From: Leuctra nigra
Taxonomy: Eukaryota > Arthropoda > Insecta > Plecoptera > Leuctridae
Length of the DNA stretch: 64,000 bases
NCBI GenBank assembly: GCA_934045905.1
Contig: OW203762.1
Span: 15,408,345-15,472,344 of the forward strand
Direction: 5' to 3'
The notes below the pieces were generated by a model. The model ran no database searches, had not been told where the DNA came from, and worked only from the letters and a program-made list of their open reading frames with translations. Numbering within the stretch: the first letter of the stretch is position 1; each line of letters opens with the position of its first letter. This document shows, one piece after another, positions 24,161 to 35,371 of the stretch. Made by a program: the position numbers and the translations under genes.

Positions 24161-24345
24161 TCCGCCAGCCGCATCCGCTGAGCTCCTGTTAATGCTGTGA
24201 AGTTGGCAGCGCTGGCAGTGACGGTGCGTAGGGTTGGTAGATCTGAGCAGTTCATCTGCCTACGTCACGACATGACGTCATTCTGTGACGATGACGTATG
24301 AGGGAACAAGGTGTGAAACGCACCCCTGCCACCGACAAGACGCTA
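24161..24345. promoter_or_regulatory. GC-richer block with clustered CRE/ATF sites
   Basis: TACGTCAC (24,261), a perfect TGACGTCA (24,273-24,280), TGTGACGATG and GATGACGTATG (to about 24,300) lie within 40 bases. This is a dense cluster of CREB/ATF-type half-sites in an island of higher G+C. No gene is identified next to it. Confidence 0.4.
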
Positions 24346-25593
24346 AACGGATGAAATATTACGTTCTACTGATAAAAATAATTATCTTTCCGAGAGCCAA
24401 AAATGAGTATTTATTACAGGTCATTTTGATATATTAATTGTTTTTTAACGAGCTTGGTTTTTAGAACGTTATTTACTTTAGTTTACACAGTTTGGTTTTT
24501 GCTTGCTCGTATGTTTTTATTACTTTTTGTTGTTATTTATCTTCCATGGGGACAGCAAAAACATTGTACTGGGTAAACATAAGCACGTTATTTACAGAGA
24601 TTTAATGATTTTATTGCAACCTATCAGTGAGTACACCTGACAGGTCAAACGAATCCCATACATTACCTGGCACCTTTCCATAGCGTTACAATTCGGAACA
24701 GATGTATTGAAAGCCACAATAATTCCTTTAAAGTTCAATTATCTGTGTTAGTAACACTTTGTGCAAGGTGTTATGTCCCTCACCAGGCTCTACACACTGA
24801 ACATACTGAACATACAGAAACGAAGACATAATGAAGAAATAATTCATACTGAATTTAATGTGAAGAGTTATGCGGCTTTAGAATATCGCGAAAGTTGTAG
24901 AGAAGGAATTGGACAAGGTTTATTATTTCCTGATCTCCTCGAAACATGTATGGTATATTTAGCATAAAAATCGCGTGATTCGCTTAAGTGGGTTTTTCAA
25001 AGTGAGTTTTGACTAGTTTTGTTATAGATCGGATGTATTAGTTGGGTTCATTCTTTTTAATCAAAAAATTATATATTTTAACTCCGTTTGCGCCAGTATA
25101 CTTTTGAAAGTCTGACCCGTGAATGTCTGGAGGTATTTTTTTTTACTTGGTTTCATAATGCTTATCCCTAAACACCCAAACAACCCTTAAATTAAATAAA
25201 TTATATATAAAACGGCATGCTTTAGTCATTTATTGTGGCATTCACATAGTGAATATTAATAATTGATCTTCAAAGGTGCCTACGTACATATTTTGGGAAA
25301 CTAAATTTAAAAAATCAACTAATTTGGGGTAAATACACTATCAAAACCCTGCACCTACAAATTCGATTATTTGTGCATCTGAAATCTTTTTTCTGAGTTA
25401 CAATTTCTTGTGAGTGGAAAGGGGAGTCGTAAACAAAGTCGTATACCAGCAGCGGCCGTAATTAAAATTCTGCCGAGAGTGACATGTTATGATTCGTTCG
25501 GTTTTATGGTCTGACCCTTTTTTTTGCTCTCTACAAAAGTTTCTGACATGAAGTCATCAAATACTTCAATGACTATTATACGGAAATAATGTA
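24346..25593. other. Unique A+T-rich stretch
   Basis: Nothing recognised. Confidence 0.35.
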
Positions 25594-25596
25594 TAA

Positions 25597-25801
25597 AGGT
25601 GGATTCACACGGCCGTTCCAAACTTCCCAAGTTTGCTAAAGTTCCGAGTCGCCGTTCCAAAAACTCCCGTGTGAACTATGAAAAGATTCGAACTGCGAAG
25701 ATTGAGTTCCAAACTTTCATAGTTCACACGGGAGTTTTTGGAACGGCGATTCGGAACTTTGGCAAACTTGGGAAGTTTGGAACGGCCGTGTGAATCCACC
25801 T
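25597..25801. mobile_element. Near-perfect foldback MITE with TAA target duplication (Harbinger-like)
   Basis: Arms of about 85 bases are almost identical inverted copies, beginning AGGTGGATTCACACGGCCGT and ending ACGGCCGTGTGAATCCACCT. TAA borders both sides (25,594-25,596 and 25,802-25,804), matching the 3-bp TWA duplications made by PIF/Harbinger transposases. Because of the palindrome, similar frames of about 65-80 codons are open on both strands; they are not genes. High arm identity implies recent insertion or selection for a hairpin. Confidence 0.85.
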
Positions 25802-25804
25802 TAA

Positions 25805-26063
25805 TAATGATCAATCGTCCATGATTTGAGAAACCTATTTTAAAACGTATTATCAAAGAGTATTATTGTCATGAAAAACATTACAATGTCATTGTCATGA
25901 AAATTATACGGTTTTATATATATATATATCGCACAAAAAATCTTCTTATTAATGAAGCGATAAATTGCACGAGGATAGATAGGAAGCCTGAAAACATACC
26001 TATCCCAATTTTGTTTGCAAATATGTTTCAGGAAATAATGATGCATATTGCATAATATATTTA
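25805..26063. other. Unique A+T-rich spacer
   Basis: Contains a short (TA)n run near 25,917-25,930. Nothing else recognised. Confidence 0.35.
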
Positions 26064-26913
26064 CTAGGAAAACGCTCTGAGTAACGCGTTGATGAGCGAG
26101 CACGGATACGCGCAACACCTCAAACCGAAATTCTGTTTATCGAAAATGTCCCAATTCATAAAATATTGGTCCCAATAACCACGCAATGTTTTAACTTAAG
26201 TTGATCGATTAAACCTTTGGGATTGAACGATTCCTTGTTAATTTTCAAAAATCACAGGATCTCGTTTTAAACGGTCATATCAGTTTCGTAATATACGTTT
26301 GAAAGTTTCTGCTCTAACAACCTTGAACTGAAGATTCGAAGATGCCGTGAAATGTGAAATTAGAGAAATATGACAGCCAACACGCAAAATATCCGTAAAC
26401 TGTCAATAACTTTTGAATTTAAACACAGTTTAGTCTGAAAATTGTCAAAAATACTGATAATGTTGAACCCAATGACCATGCAAATTTTTAAGTTGATCGG
26501 TCATACAGTTCTGGTTTAAATTTCAAAAAGCACATGAAATATTTTTTTAATTTTTAACCAATGGGAGGATTTGGCTGAAAATTTGTAAAATAAGAGACAA
26601 TGTTGGTCTTAATGACCATGCAAAATATAAGGTTGATCACATTTGTCGAAGACCATTTTCATTTTTCAGCCTATCAGGAGATGTTTATTTAAATTTTAAC
26701 CAATCAATGGATTTCAAAAAAAATTTGGGTCAGCAAACAGAAAAGGTTGTCTCTACATGTGTGCAAAATTTCAGATCGATAGGTGAAACGGTGCGACTTC
26801 TATTGCTCCAGATAGCAGCCAAAAGTAAAAACAAAAAAAAAAAAATAAAAAAAAAAAAAAACAGAGGTCCGTGTCAAAAGAGTCAAAAGGAGACGCTCGC
26901 TTCGCTCGCTCAA
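26064..26913 (-). mobile_element. GAGCGAGC...CTAG element (Helitron/Helentron-like, non-autonomous), copy A
   Basis: Read on the minus strand it begins TTGAGCGAGCGAAGCGAGCG and ends GAGCGTTTTCCTAG, next to a T. Just inside the 3' end are GCTCGCTC, which can pair with the 5' GAGCGAGC, and the palindrome AACGCGTT. The interior holds a poly-T tract, a GATCGATCTGAAATTTTGCA segment and several degenerate copies of a TTGCATGGTCATT-containing module. It carries no coding region. It belongs with copy D (62,697) to a subfamily whose start continues with CTCCTTTTGACTC. Confidence 0.75.
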
Positions 26914-27308
26914 TTATGTGTGTATAGTTTGTTGCCAATTTTTATTTTGATATGTGAGAATGCTAGTCGAGTCCTTTTTTCATTCACCTTGAGTTATGCC
27001 AATATATAAGTACCTATAGGTACTATATTATATATAATAAATATGTACCTAGGTACTATATTTATTTACTTGTAAATAAGTAGTTTTCAAATAAAATTAT
27101 TTACAAAACTTGATATAATCCTGATCAATTTTAATCCGTAAAATCGACATTGGCGTCAAAATGTAAATGTCATCACATGTAATGATGAAATGTCACACAT
27201 CGCTCTTTCCGCCAAAACGTCCCATGACATTTTGTATACCTATTATTATTATTATTGAAAAAAGTACATTTTCCCAGTTTTATTTGTATTATTATTTGTT
27301 GATGGATA
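26914..27308. other. Spacer with paired short palindromes
   Basis: AGTACCTATAGGTACT (27,009-27,024) and GTACCTAGGTAC (27,045-27,056) are perfect palindromes in A+T-rich DNA. No gene recognised. Confidence 0.4.
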
Positions 27309-27364
27309 TTTCCAACGATCTACCAAAGAGCACATTTATGTGTTCTTTGGTACATCGTTGGAAA
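27309..27364. repeat. Compact 26-bp stem hairpin
   Basis: Left arm 27,309-27,334 (TTTCCAACGATCTACCAAAG, then AGCACA) pairs with right arm 27,339-27,364. As RNA there is one C-C mismatch and one G-U pair. The loop is only 4 bases. This could be a tiny foldback element; the loop is small for a microRNA precursor. Confidence 0.7.
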
Positions 27365-27589
27365 ATCGTTGAAAATCTGATCGAGAAAACAAGGAACACG
27401 ACTGCACTAGACATTGTGACTAGATTATAAAGGGCATACTTTTATAAAATAAAAATATCTGCTCAAGATGTAATTCTGTTACATCTTGCCAGAATCGCTT
27501 ATTTGCGCTAATTATGAAAACCCTGGTAGCAATTAAACATTGCAAGCGTTGTACTGTGGTACTCTCACTATACTTTCGATGTTTGTGAT

Positions 27590-29807
27590 TTTTGTTTCTT
27601 CTTTTTTATTTTTGTTCGTTTGTTTCTGTTTTTCCTGGTCAGCAAAGGTCTCAATGATCAATTAATCGACTTGAAATTTTGCACACACACTATACGGCCA
27701 TACCTGTGGTTACGTGTAGGTACTTATATATTTTTTGAATTAAACCTTTGGTTGAAAGAAATAGTTGAGTTACCGTTTGTCCGATCAAGTTCAAATATTG
27801 CAGGACTACCATTTAATCAGATTTTACTAATTTTCATCCAAATCGGGCAAGAACTTGAGCACATTTTGATACATTGTTAAATTTGAGCTTTTTTCTTTAG
27901 TATAACGTTATGTGCGGCAGTGAAATAAATATAGGGCTTATCCTCATTTATCCAAATTAAATGGCTTTAGTTTTTGTTTCACATAATTTACACATAAAAC
28001 GTCCATGGTGTTATGTTGAGTAGCTCTTGAATTGAGGACGAATAACAATTACTTAAATTTTGATTTCCACTAATTCAAATTTTCACCACATTTTTAAATT
28101 TGAATATCTACAACTTTGCCATGGAAAGTTTTGCCCTCTTCTCTCATCTTCTTCAAATCACAAACTTGTCATATTTCTCCGATAAAAAAGGGGTTGAATA
28201 CCTAATATATAATGACTCTTTAGTGTAGGTAATTCCACATAATTTCAACACGGTCTTGTGGCATAATAAAAAGCTCCGATTTTCTTAAAATTTGGCATGC
28301 TGATGGGGCATATTGATATGAGTTAGAAAATCTTTTTTTCCCGTTTTTGTCCACCGGATGTATTAAGTTACAAGGTCACGAACTTGGGGTGAATAATCAC
28401 AATTCAAAATATTGTATGTACGAAGAACATAGAATATCTTGGCTTGCGTTGGAGCTACAACAACCCTAAAAAAATGAATTTGAAAGACAATTAAACGTCC
28501 TTTCGTGATATCGTGAACTTTTAAAAAAAAAAATTGAAAGTGTGTTTTGCTTTAGAAAAAAATTAAACTTTTTAATACATTTTAAAATTTCAGGATAGTT
28601 CAAATGCTTAGAAAATACCAACTTTGGTATTGCATAACTTTTCAAGAAAATCATATATTTTTGTTAGGTACACCATAGTGGACGTTGCTGCATACCAATC
28701 ATTCGATTACACTATATCATTTTCTTAAAATAATCACATCAGATCTTCGTCGATATTTGGGATTTTGTGTTCATTGATGCATATGTATATTAAAAATTTC
28801 AAGTTTGGCATTTCATAACTTCTAAGAAAAATAAATGCTCTTTCTATACCCGGCGCTGCACTATACTTGCACATAGAAATAGGACGTTCAAAAACGTTCT
28901 TTATCAATTGGCTTACAAGTAAGTACCTTTATCAACTCGGATCTTCTTCAAATTGTGTGGATCATAGGTAAGAAAACCCTCCTTACCTCTATGTGTGGAT
29001 ATTATCTCAATGGTGTATAAAAGTAGGTACATTGTAGATATCAGGTTTGGTAATTCACAACAATGTAGACAAAATGTATATGGGTGGCATCGTTATGCTT
29101 TTTCTTTAGCCATCAGGTAATATAGATTGTATATTATTTAGGCTTTGTATTCTTTTGGTGATAATAAATCAAATCTAAATGAAAAATACGAGTATCTTGA
29201 AACTCCTATTTTTTGTATTTTGATGTCTTCCATATTTCTTAAATTATATCGGATCAGGTCGTTGGTCGGATTACGTCAAATTTTAATGATTGTCATTCCG
29301 TAACATTTCGGGGAACAACATATTTTGTCTACACGTTACTTTGCACCTTTACTGCCATAAAAGCTGGCATTCGATGAAGCTGTTTCAATTCGTTTATCAC
29401 CCCAGACAAATATGATGAACATACTATAAGTAAAAATGGTTCATATCGTTTCATTGTCATTTTGAATAGGTAGTAATGTATGCTAAAAACATATCTTCTA
29501 AAAACAAGTAGGTAACATTTTTTAAGGTACTTGAATACCCTTGAAAACCAAACATTAAAAAAAAAAAGTTTCAAATTTGGTACCATCCTTGAGTATGGAC
29601 CCAAGGGTACCATAGTGTATGGAGGCCCCAGTGTAAGAAGCCACTAAGTCCCTTTAAAGTCTGATAAAGTCCAATAAATACACATGAGTGTGTGTCTGTT
29701 ATTAACTTGCAATGAGAAGCAAATTCAGTTATTTTTTCTATAATTTAGTGGTTCGTGCTTCTAGATTTCAGTTGTTTTAGATATATTATTGCCGGGTTTT
29801 AAGGAAT
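27590..29807. repeat. Degenerate A+T-rich modules related to the GAGCGAGC...CTAG family
   Basis: The stretch opens with a T/G-rich run followed by GACTTGAAATTTTGCACACA (27,670), matching the segment that follows the poly-T tract in the intact elements. Further on, variants such as AAAATTTGGCATGCTGAT (28,287), AACTTTGGTATTGCATAACT (28,620) and CAAGTTTGGCATTTCATAAC (28,801) recur. I read it as decayed relatives or internal modules of the family. Boundaries are unclear and part may be unrelated. Confidence 0.35.
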
Positions 29808-29872
29808 AGGGTTCGAGGTGTTGCACGTATCCGTGCTCGCTTATCAACGCGTTACACAGAGCTTTTTCCTAG
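29808..29872 (+). mobile_element. Truncated 3' end of a GAGCGAGC...CTAG element
   Basis: GGGTTCGAGGTGTTGCACGT, then the conserved GTATCCGTGCTCGCTT block, the AACGCGTT palindrome and an end reading GAGCTTTTTCCTAG followed by T. It matches only the last 65 or so bases of the complete copies. The 5' part is missing or too diverged to see. Confidence 0.75.
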
Positions 29873-29964
29873 TATAATGTGATTAACACTTTATCGGTTA
29901 ATCTCTGATCAGAAAAGTGAAAATTCTGGCTATGTTATCTCTTGCATAGTATTTAATCATATTA

Positions 29965-31214
29965 TTGAGCGAGCGTAGCGAGCGTCACCACGGTACTCTT
30001 ATGGCACTTTCTCAGTGTGTTTGTTTTTGTTTGTTTGTATGTTTGTTTGTTTGTATGTTTTTTTTGTGGTCACTGCCCAGGTCAAACCGCTTTACCAATC
30101 GATCTGAAAATTTGCACACATACTAACGTAATCTATGCAGTCCCTGGGATCGTTTTTGAAAGGGAGCCGAGATTGGTTCAAATTTAAAAAAAATTATCTT
30201 TCGAGACCAAAACAGAAATTCCTGCGCATGCGTGAAGTTGACAATTTTACACCTTGACCCGTGTGACATCTCTAAATCACTGCCTTCTGCATACGAAAAT
30301 TATAATGCAATAAGAAGGCTGCTTTTTAATTTTTGATTGTTGCTTTTTTGTTTTTTTAAATTTGTCTTTGGCTGTTATAAAATTATTTTAACAAAGAATA
30401 TTTTATATAATGTATTGATATCAAGAATACTACTTTTTAATTATAGATAGGTGAACTTTGAATTCCATTTATTTAAAAGTGTGAATTGAAACTAAATTGA
30501 TATTTTTTGTTATCACCGGAACACACGGAATGGTAAGTAGTTCCAAACAGGATATAGATGGCATTAGTCATTTCTGTTTTGGTCTACGACCACCATTGTC
30601 CCCAATCTTACAAAGTTTCAGATAAATCCTCCCATTGGTTAAAATTTAAAAAAAAAATTTCATGTGATTATTGAAATTTAAACAAGAACCTTTTAACCGA
30701 TCAACTTAAAACTTTGCATGGTAATTGGGACCGACATTATCTATATTTTTGACAATTTTCATACTAATCTGTGTTTAAATCCAAAAGTTATTGACAGTTT
30801 ACGGACATTTTGCGTGTTGGCTGTCAAATTTCTCGAATTTCATATTTCACGGCAAGTTCGAATCTTCAGTTCCAAGGTAGTTAGAGCATAGATATGACCG
30901 TTCAACAGAAAGATTTAATATTGTGTACACACAACATTTATATCATGAGTGGTCCCCCAGGTATATTTTTTGAACGAGATCCTGTGATTTTTTTAAAATC
31001 AACAAGGAACCGTTTGATCGATCAACTTAAAACTTTGCATGATTATTGGGAAATATTTTAGGAATTTTGTGAGATTTTCATACAAGTCTGTGAAGAAATT
31101 CAAGAATTATTGGCTTTTAAGTTTTAATGCATTTTCGATAGACAGAATTTCGGTTCGAAGTGTTGCGCGTATCCGTGCTCGCTCGTCAACGCGTTACACA
31201 GAGCGTTTTCCTAG
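29965..31214 (+). mobile_element. GAGCGAGC...CTAG element, copy B (about 1.25 kb)
   Basis: Starts TTGAGCGAGCGTAGCGAGCG followed by TCACCACGGTACTC, then a T/G-rich tract. It ends ACAGAGCGTTTTCCTAG followed by T. The interior has at least two copies of the AACTTAAAACTTTGCATG module (about 30,702 and 31,023), a CTGCGCATGCGTG string (30,224) and TTTCACGGCAAGTTCGAATC. No protein is encoded. With copy C it forms the TCACCACGG subfamily. It is about 340 bp longer than copy C, partly through extra material after the first module. Confidence 0.8.
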
Positions 31215-32691
31215 TTACGTACAATTTGGTTGGTGTATGAATGAAACTATAGAAATCATGTAAATATGTAACAATAACGTAAAATAATACTCTGTTGGTC
31301 TAACTTACCTCTAAATATTGTTACAGTCGTTATTTTTACGGACTTAGGGACTTTTTATACACTGGAAGTGTGAAGGACCACACTACAAATGACGAATGTT
31401 TTAAATTTTCAAAATGAGTCGCATAAAATAGAGCGTATTTGAATTAGTGAGAAATAGATCAACTTAAAACGGCCAAAATGTGACTTAGAGACTTTTTACA
31501 CTGGGCCCTATAAATTAGTTCATCATCTTTCCAAAAAATCAATCGAAATTTCCAAAATTTGAAGAAGATCCGAGGTGATTTATTAGAAAATAAAATTAAT
31601 TTATAATTCCTGATAATTAAAATGTAATTTTAGACAATTTCCAACCATATTTCGCCGGTAAGCACAGTTGATGAATACGTGATGATGAAGGAAAATAAAA
31701 CAATTAGATCTGGCCCGGGCTCGACCTGTATGGCTTTGGCTGCTTGGCAATGGCATTTGTTTTGGTTGGTCACATTACTCATTTTTGGTAATAATAATAC
31801 ATTTATTAATTTCGTGTTTATTTAATCGAATCATGTTTACAATTATAAATCATGTCAGTAGAAGTTCCACATCATAATAATCTAAGGCCTTCTAATTCGC
31901 AACCGACTGGCCAAGTCGGTATTAATTTCGTGTAATAAATCTTATTGCATTAATAATTTATAGTACTAATAATATTATCTATAAAAATTTATTTTATGAA
32001 ATTTATAAAAAAAAGTGTTGTACAACATACAATGAGTATTGAAAATGAAAGGTTGATCAAAATGTCTCGGTTGCTGTGCTCTCGCTGTTTAAAAGGAAAT
32101 AGTGACAGTTTGTTTATGTTATTTTGCACTCGTGATATTTTACGACCCATTTTACGAGCTCTTGAGATCCAGAGCCGAAAACAATTAACGATTCGTTTCA
32201 AATTACATTTTTTATGACGGATGTTATTTCCCCTCATTTGGAGACCCGATTTAGTTGCCCAAAGCTAAGTGAGCACTCTTAATTTCATATCAATTGTGAA
32301 AATCTTTGCTTGAAATCTGCTCAATACTTTTAGGAGACATATTAATTTAAAAAAAGTGTTTTTCAAAGAGCAATTCATTTACAACTATGTCAAATCAACA
32401 TAATGTTTATCTTCAAAAAGACGATCACAATATGAAGAATGACCGCTTAGTGTGTCGATGATTGCACAGCTTGTTTCCTTTTAAGGAGTTATAATAATTT
32501 AAATATGTATATATAAACTTGGATATCTTTAAATAACATGTAGTTATTAATGATTTAAAATCAGTTTTCACCCTTAAAGCAAAGGGGGTAAGGACCGTTG
32601 ATCGGAATTTGCAAATGTTTGTATTATTTAAACTCATCAATTTTTTAACATACAAACCGTTAATCCGCTTAATTAATTACGCTTTCAATTA
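31215..32691. other. Unique A+T-rich stretch
   Basis: A small hairpin CCGACT/AGTCGG lies at 31,903-31,919, inside the string TGGCCAAGTCGG, which matches a tRNA-type A box. No B box or complete tRNA follows. No gene recognised. Confidence 0.35.
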
Positions 32692-32709
32692 CCCCCCCCC
32701 CCCCCCCCC
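32692..32709. repeat. C18 homopolymer tract
   Basis: Eighteen C in a row, followed by an ACCACCCCC run. Length is likely unreliable in sequencing. Confidence 0.9.
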
Positions 32710-32941
32710 ACCACCCCCAGTCTTCTCACTCAAAGCTCCGTGCATTATACCCAGATCAACATTTCCAAAATTCCACTCTCACCAATTTTGACAAGGATTT
32801 ACAACCATCGACAATTTTTAACACCATCAATTAAACATTGATTCTCCAAAATCCTCGACTCGGTTCGATTGTTGTTTTAAATCGGCATTGTTCTGGGCGA
32901 TTTCAGCCCCATAATCTCCTTATGATCCCGGCTATTATGCC

Positions 32942-32977
32942 AGGGGCAGAGTAGGCAATTCTCACAACACTGCCCCT
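32942..32977. repeat. Short GC hairpin
   Basis: AGGGGCAG and CTGCCCCT pair across a 20-base loop. It sits in a less A+T-rich block (32,880-33,060). Confidence 0.5.
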
Positions 32978-33079
32978 GCTCTATAGACATGCCGCAAAGC
33001 GTTCAAATTTCTCTCTATTGAATGCATTATTTTGAGCGGCCGCTGATTTTAATGAAGATGTAATTAGAAACATCCCTGT

Positions 33080-33145
33080 ATTGTTGGCTAAACGCTTTGT
33101 AAAAGTGGATCTATGAGTGAGGGGCGTGGTTCGAATCTAGGCGTG
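33080..33145 (+). repeat. tRNA-like fragment, possible SINE head
   Basis: TGGCTAAACGC resembles a pol III A box and GGTTCGAATCT (33,129) matches the B box, spaced about 44 bases apart as in tRNA-derived SINEs. No cloverleaf could be drawn, so this is not a tRNA gene call. Confidence 0.25.
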
Positions 33146-33442
33146 AGGTCAACGCACGTTTAGTGACCACCCTGTTGTCCATACCATTTCATGAATAAAA
33201 ACACACCGTTTTTAATATGAAAATATCGTTACACGTCCGTACTCCTGACAAAATAAATATACTTAGCGGTTGCGGTTTTGTCTGTATCTACTGTGCCATC
33301 AGTACGCTGTTAATTCGCTGTACTTATTTATTGATCGACGTTTCATTTCCTGGATATTTGAACGAAATACCAATTGAACTAAACCCCCTTGAACCAATTG
33401 AACTAAGTCAGACTTATATGAAAAAAGATCGTTGTATTCTGC
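33146..33442. other. Unique stretch
   Basis: The first part of a 105-codon frame (33,217-33,534) lies here. Its product has a hydrophobic stretch near its start but no recognisable domain, and the frame runs through a hairpin. Confidence 0.3.
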
Positions 33443-33490
33443 CTCTCTCTGACCCATATCATAAACATGTTTTATATGGAGCAGAGAGAG
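33443..33490. repeat. Hairpin with CTCTCTCTG arms
   Basis: CTCTCTCTG (33,443-33,451) pairs with CAGAGAGAG (33,482-33,490); CCATAT and ATATGG pair inside. About 48 bp. Confidence 0.6.
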
Positions 33491-33600
33491 AGATAGCCAA
33501 CCAACCAACTTACTTCCACGCTTGTACTTTATAAAAGTGTGTTGAATGGAGAATACATACAACCGCACATAATATATTGTTAAAATCAACCTGGAGTACG

Positions 33601-33656
33601 AGCTAATGATAACCTGCTTAGCGTGGCCATGCCCATGCTAAACAGCATCATTAGCT
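33601..33656. repeat. 56-bp bulged hairpin
   Basis: AGCTAATGAT and ATCATTAGCT form a perfect outer stem. Inside, CTTAGCGTGG pairs imperfectly with CCATGCTAAAC around a short loop. The bulged shape resembles small RNA precursors, but a foldback remnant is at least as likely. Confidence 0.55.
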
Positions 33657-34657
33657 GTATCATCACTAGTTGACTTTGACTCTAGCGATGTTTAGCATAG
33701 TCTATCTTACCCAGCTTCGCACGGGTGTCAATACTAAACCATGATCTTGTCCACAATAATCGAACAACCCTGGTCTATTCGGACATTTACCCGATTGCAC
33801 TCTTAATTCACATTTATTTTGTCCTATATACTCCAATATCTCAATACATTCACGTTTAATGAAGTTCACAATTTCAGAATCACCATTGTCATGTGCCGAC
33901 ATTGTTCACACTGCAGTTCACAGCGAAGACTAACTATGCACTGGAACCTTCCAGAATACTCTACGTTACCCCTGAGCGTTAAGCAACCGATGGTACACAG
34001 GTGCTATACAGGTTACCTATCGTTACGGCGATGCTCGGAATTGTTTTTGTTCACATATAAGATGAGAGGTGGATTATCGACCAACACGAATCAGCTGACT
34101 TGTTTTAATAATTTTTCTTTATTTTCGTTGACAAAGTCTAACTAACAAAACCATTTTTTCATCGTTTGAAGCCGTTTTTCGTATCTAGCATTCAGTTTGA
34201 AAATTATCAAATTTAAACGTCTGATAATATACCCATTAATTCCTTTAGTTTTCAGCAAGGGAATTATTTAGTGTGCGAGAACTAATGTGTTAAATGTGTT
34301 ATCACAATATCCAAGAGAAAGTGTGGAAAAACTAGACCAAAGAGGAAGTCCCTGATGCTCCACAAAATTACAATAAATTGAAATGAATTGAAATGTGTTC
34401 CAAATTGTCGTTGGTTATCAAAAATGTCGAAATAAACTGTGTTTCATGAATTTTCATCACAGAATGAAAGTAAATAACACATCTGCGCTCGACCGGGGAT
34501 TGGGAACGAGGAATTAAAATTCACTCTTCGATTGACATTTCAATAAAACACGTAGTATATTTATTGATGAGCAGCGCTGAAAATTACTAAATCCGTGACC
34601 GACTTTAATCCAGGGCTCAAACTAATGCACTGAGCAGCGCCTGCACATGTGTTACCC
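33657..34657. other. Unique stretch
   Basis: ACCCAGCTTCGCACGGGTG (33,710) resembles a short string common in insect repeats, but no element boundary is visible. A 108-codon frame (33,819-34,145) has no recognisable product. Confidence 0.3.
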
Positions 34658-35371
34658 GCAGTACACATCACAATACCATGCGCAGTACATGTCACAATTC
34701 CAATCGCACTACACATCACAATACCATGCGCAGTACACATCACAATACCATGTTCAGTACACATCACAATACCATGCGCAGTACACATTACAATACCATG
34801 CGCAGTACACATCACCATACCATGTGCACTACACATCACAATACCATGCGCAGTACACGTCATAATACAATGCGCAGTACATGCCACAATACCATGCGCA
34901 GTACATATCACAATACCATGCGCAGTACACATTACATACCATGCGCAGTACACATCACAATACCAAGCGCCGTACATATCACAATACCATGCGCAGTACA
35001 TGTCACAATATCATGCACAGTACAGGCCACAATACATTGCGCAGTACATATCACAATACCATGCGCAGTACACATTACAATGCCATGCGATGTACACATC
35101 GCAATACCATGCGCAGTACACATCACAATACCATGTGCAGTAGCTATATTACGGCACCTCCACATCACAATACCATGTACAGTACATGTCACGGCACCTC
35201 CACCACACAATACCATGCGGTGCAGTATATCACTGCACCTCACCCACACAATACCATGCAGTGCATCATGGCACCTCCACTGATTCAATACCATGCGCAA
35301 TACATGTCACGGCACCTCCACCACACAATGACATGCGCAGTACATAGCACAATACCATGTGCATTACATCA
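34658..35371. repeat. 24-bp minisatellite, about 20 regular units plus a variant tail
   Basis: The unit GCAGTACACATCACAATACC-ATGC is 24 bp and starts at 34,658, 34,682, 34,706 and so on. The regular part runs to about 35,140. Beyond it, units are interrupted by ACGGCACCTCCAC-type insertions and ACACAATACCATGC variants. Because 24 is a multiple of three and the unit has no stop in most frames, frames of 146-201 codons are open on both strands, encoding eight-residue repeats such as HNTMRSTH. No promoter or non-repetitive coding flank supports a gene. Confidence 0.95.

Noticed and set aside
25599..25856. Similar small proteins on both strands at 25.6-25.85 kb
   Set aside because: Explained entirely by the near-perfect palindromic MITE.
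26707..27009. 100-codon plus-strand frame
   Set aside because: It lies inside copy A of the CTAG-family element and includes poly-A-derived lysines.
31903..31925. tRNA A box TGGCCAAGTCGG as a tRNA gene
   Set aside because: No B box or acceptor stem downstream; the string is part of a small hairpin.
33080..33145. Functional tRNA gene
   Set aside because: B box present, but no cloverleaf with acceptor stem can be drawn.
33217..33534. 105-codon ATG frame
   Set aside because: It runs through a hairpin with CTCTCTCTG arms and has no recognisable motif.
33700..33722. Helitron 3' end (ACCCGTGCGAAGC-type) on the minus strand
   Set aside because: The characteristic terminal CTAG after the hairpin is not at the expected position, and no 5' partner is seen.
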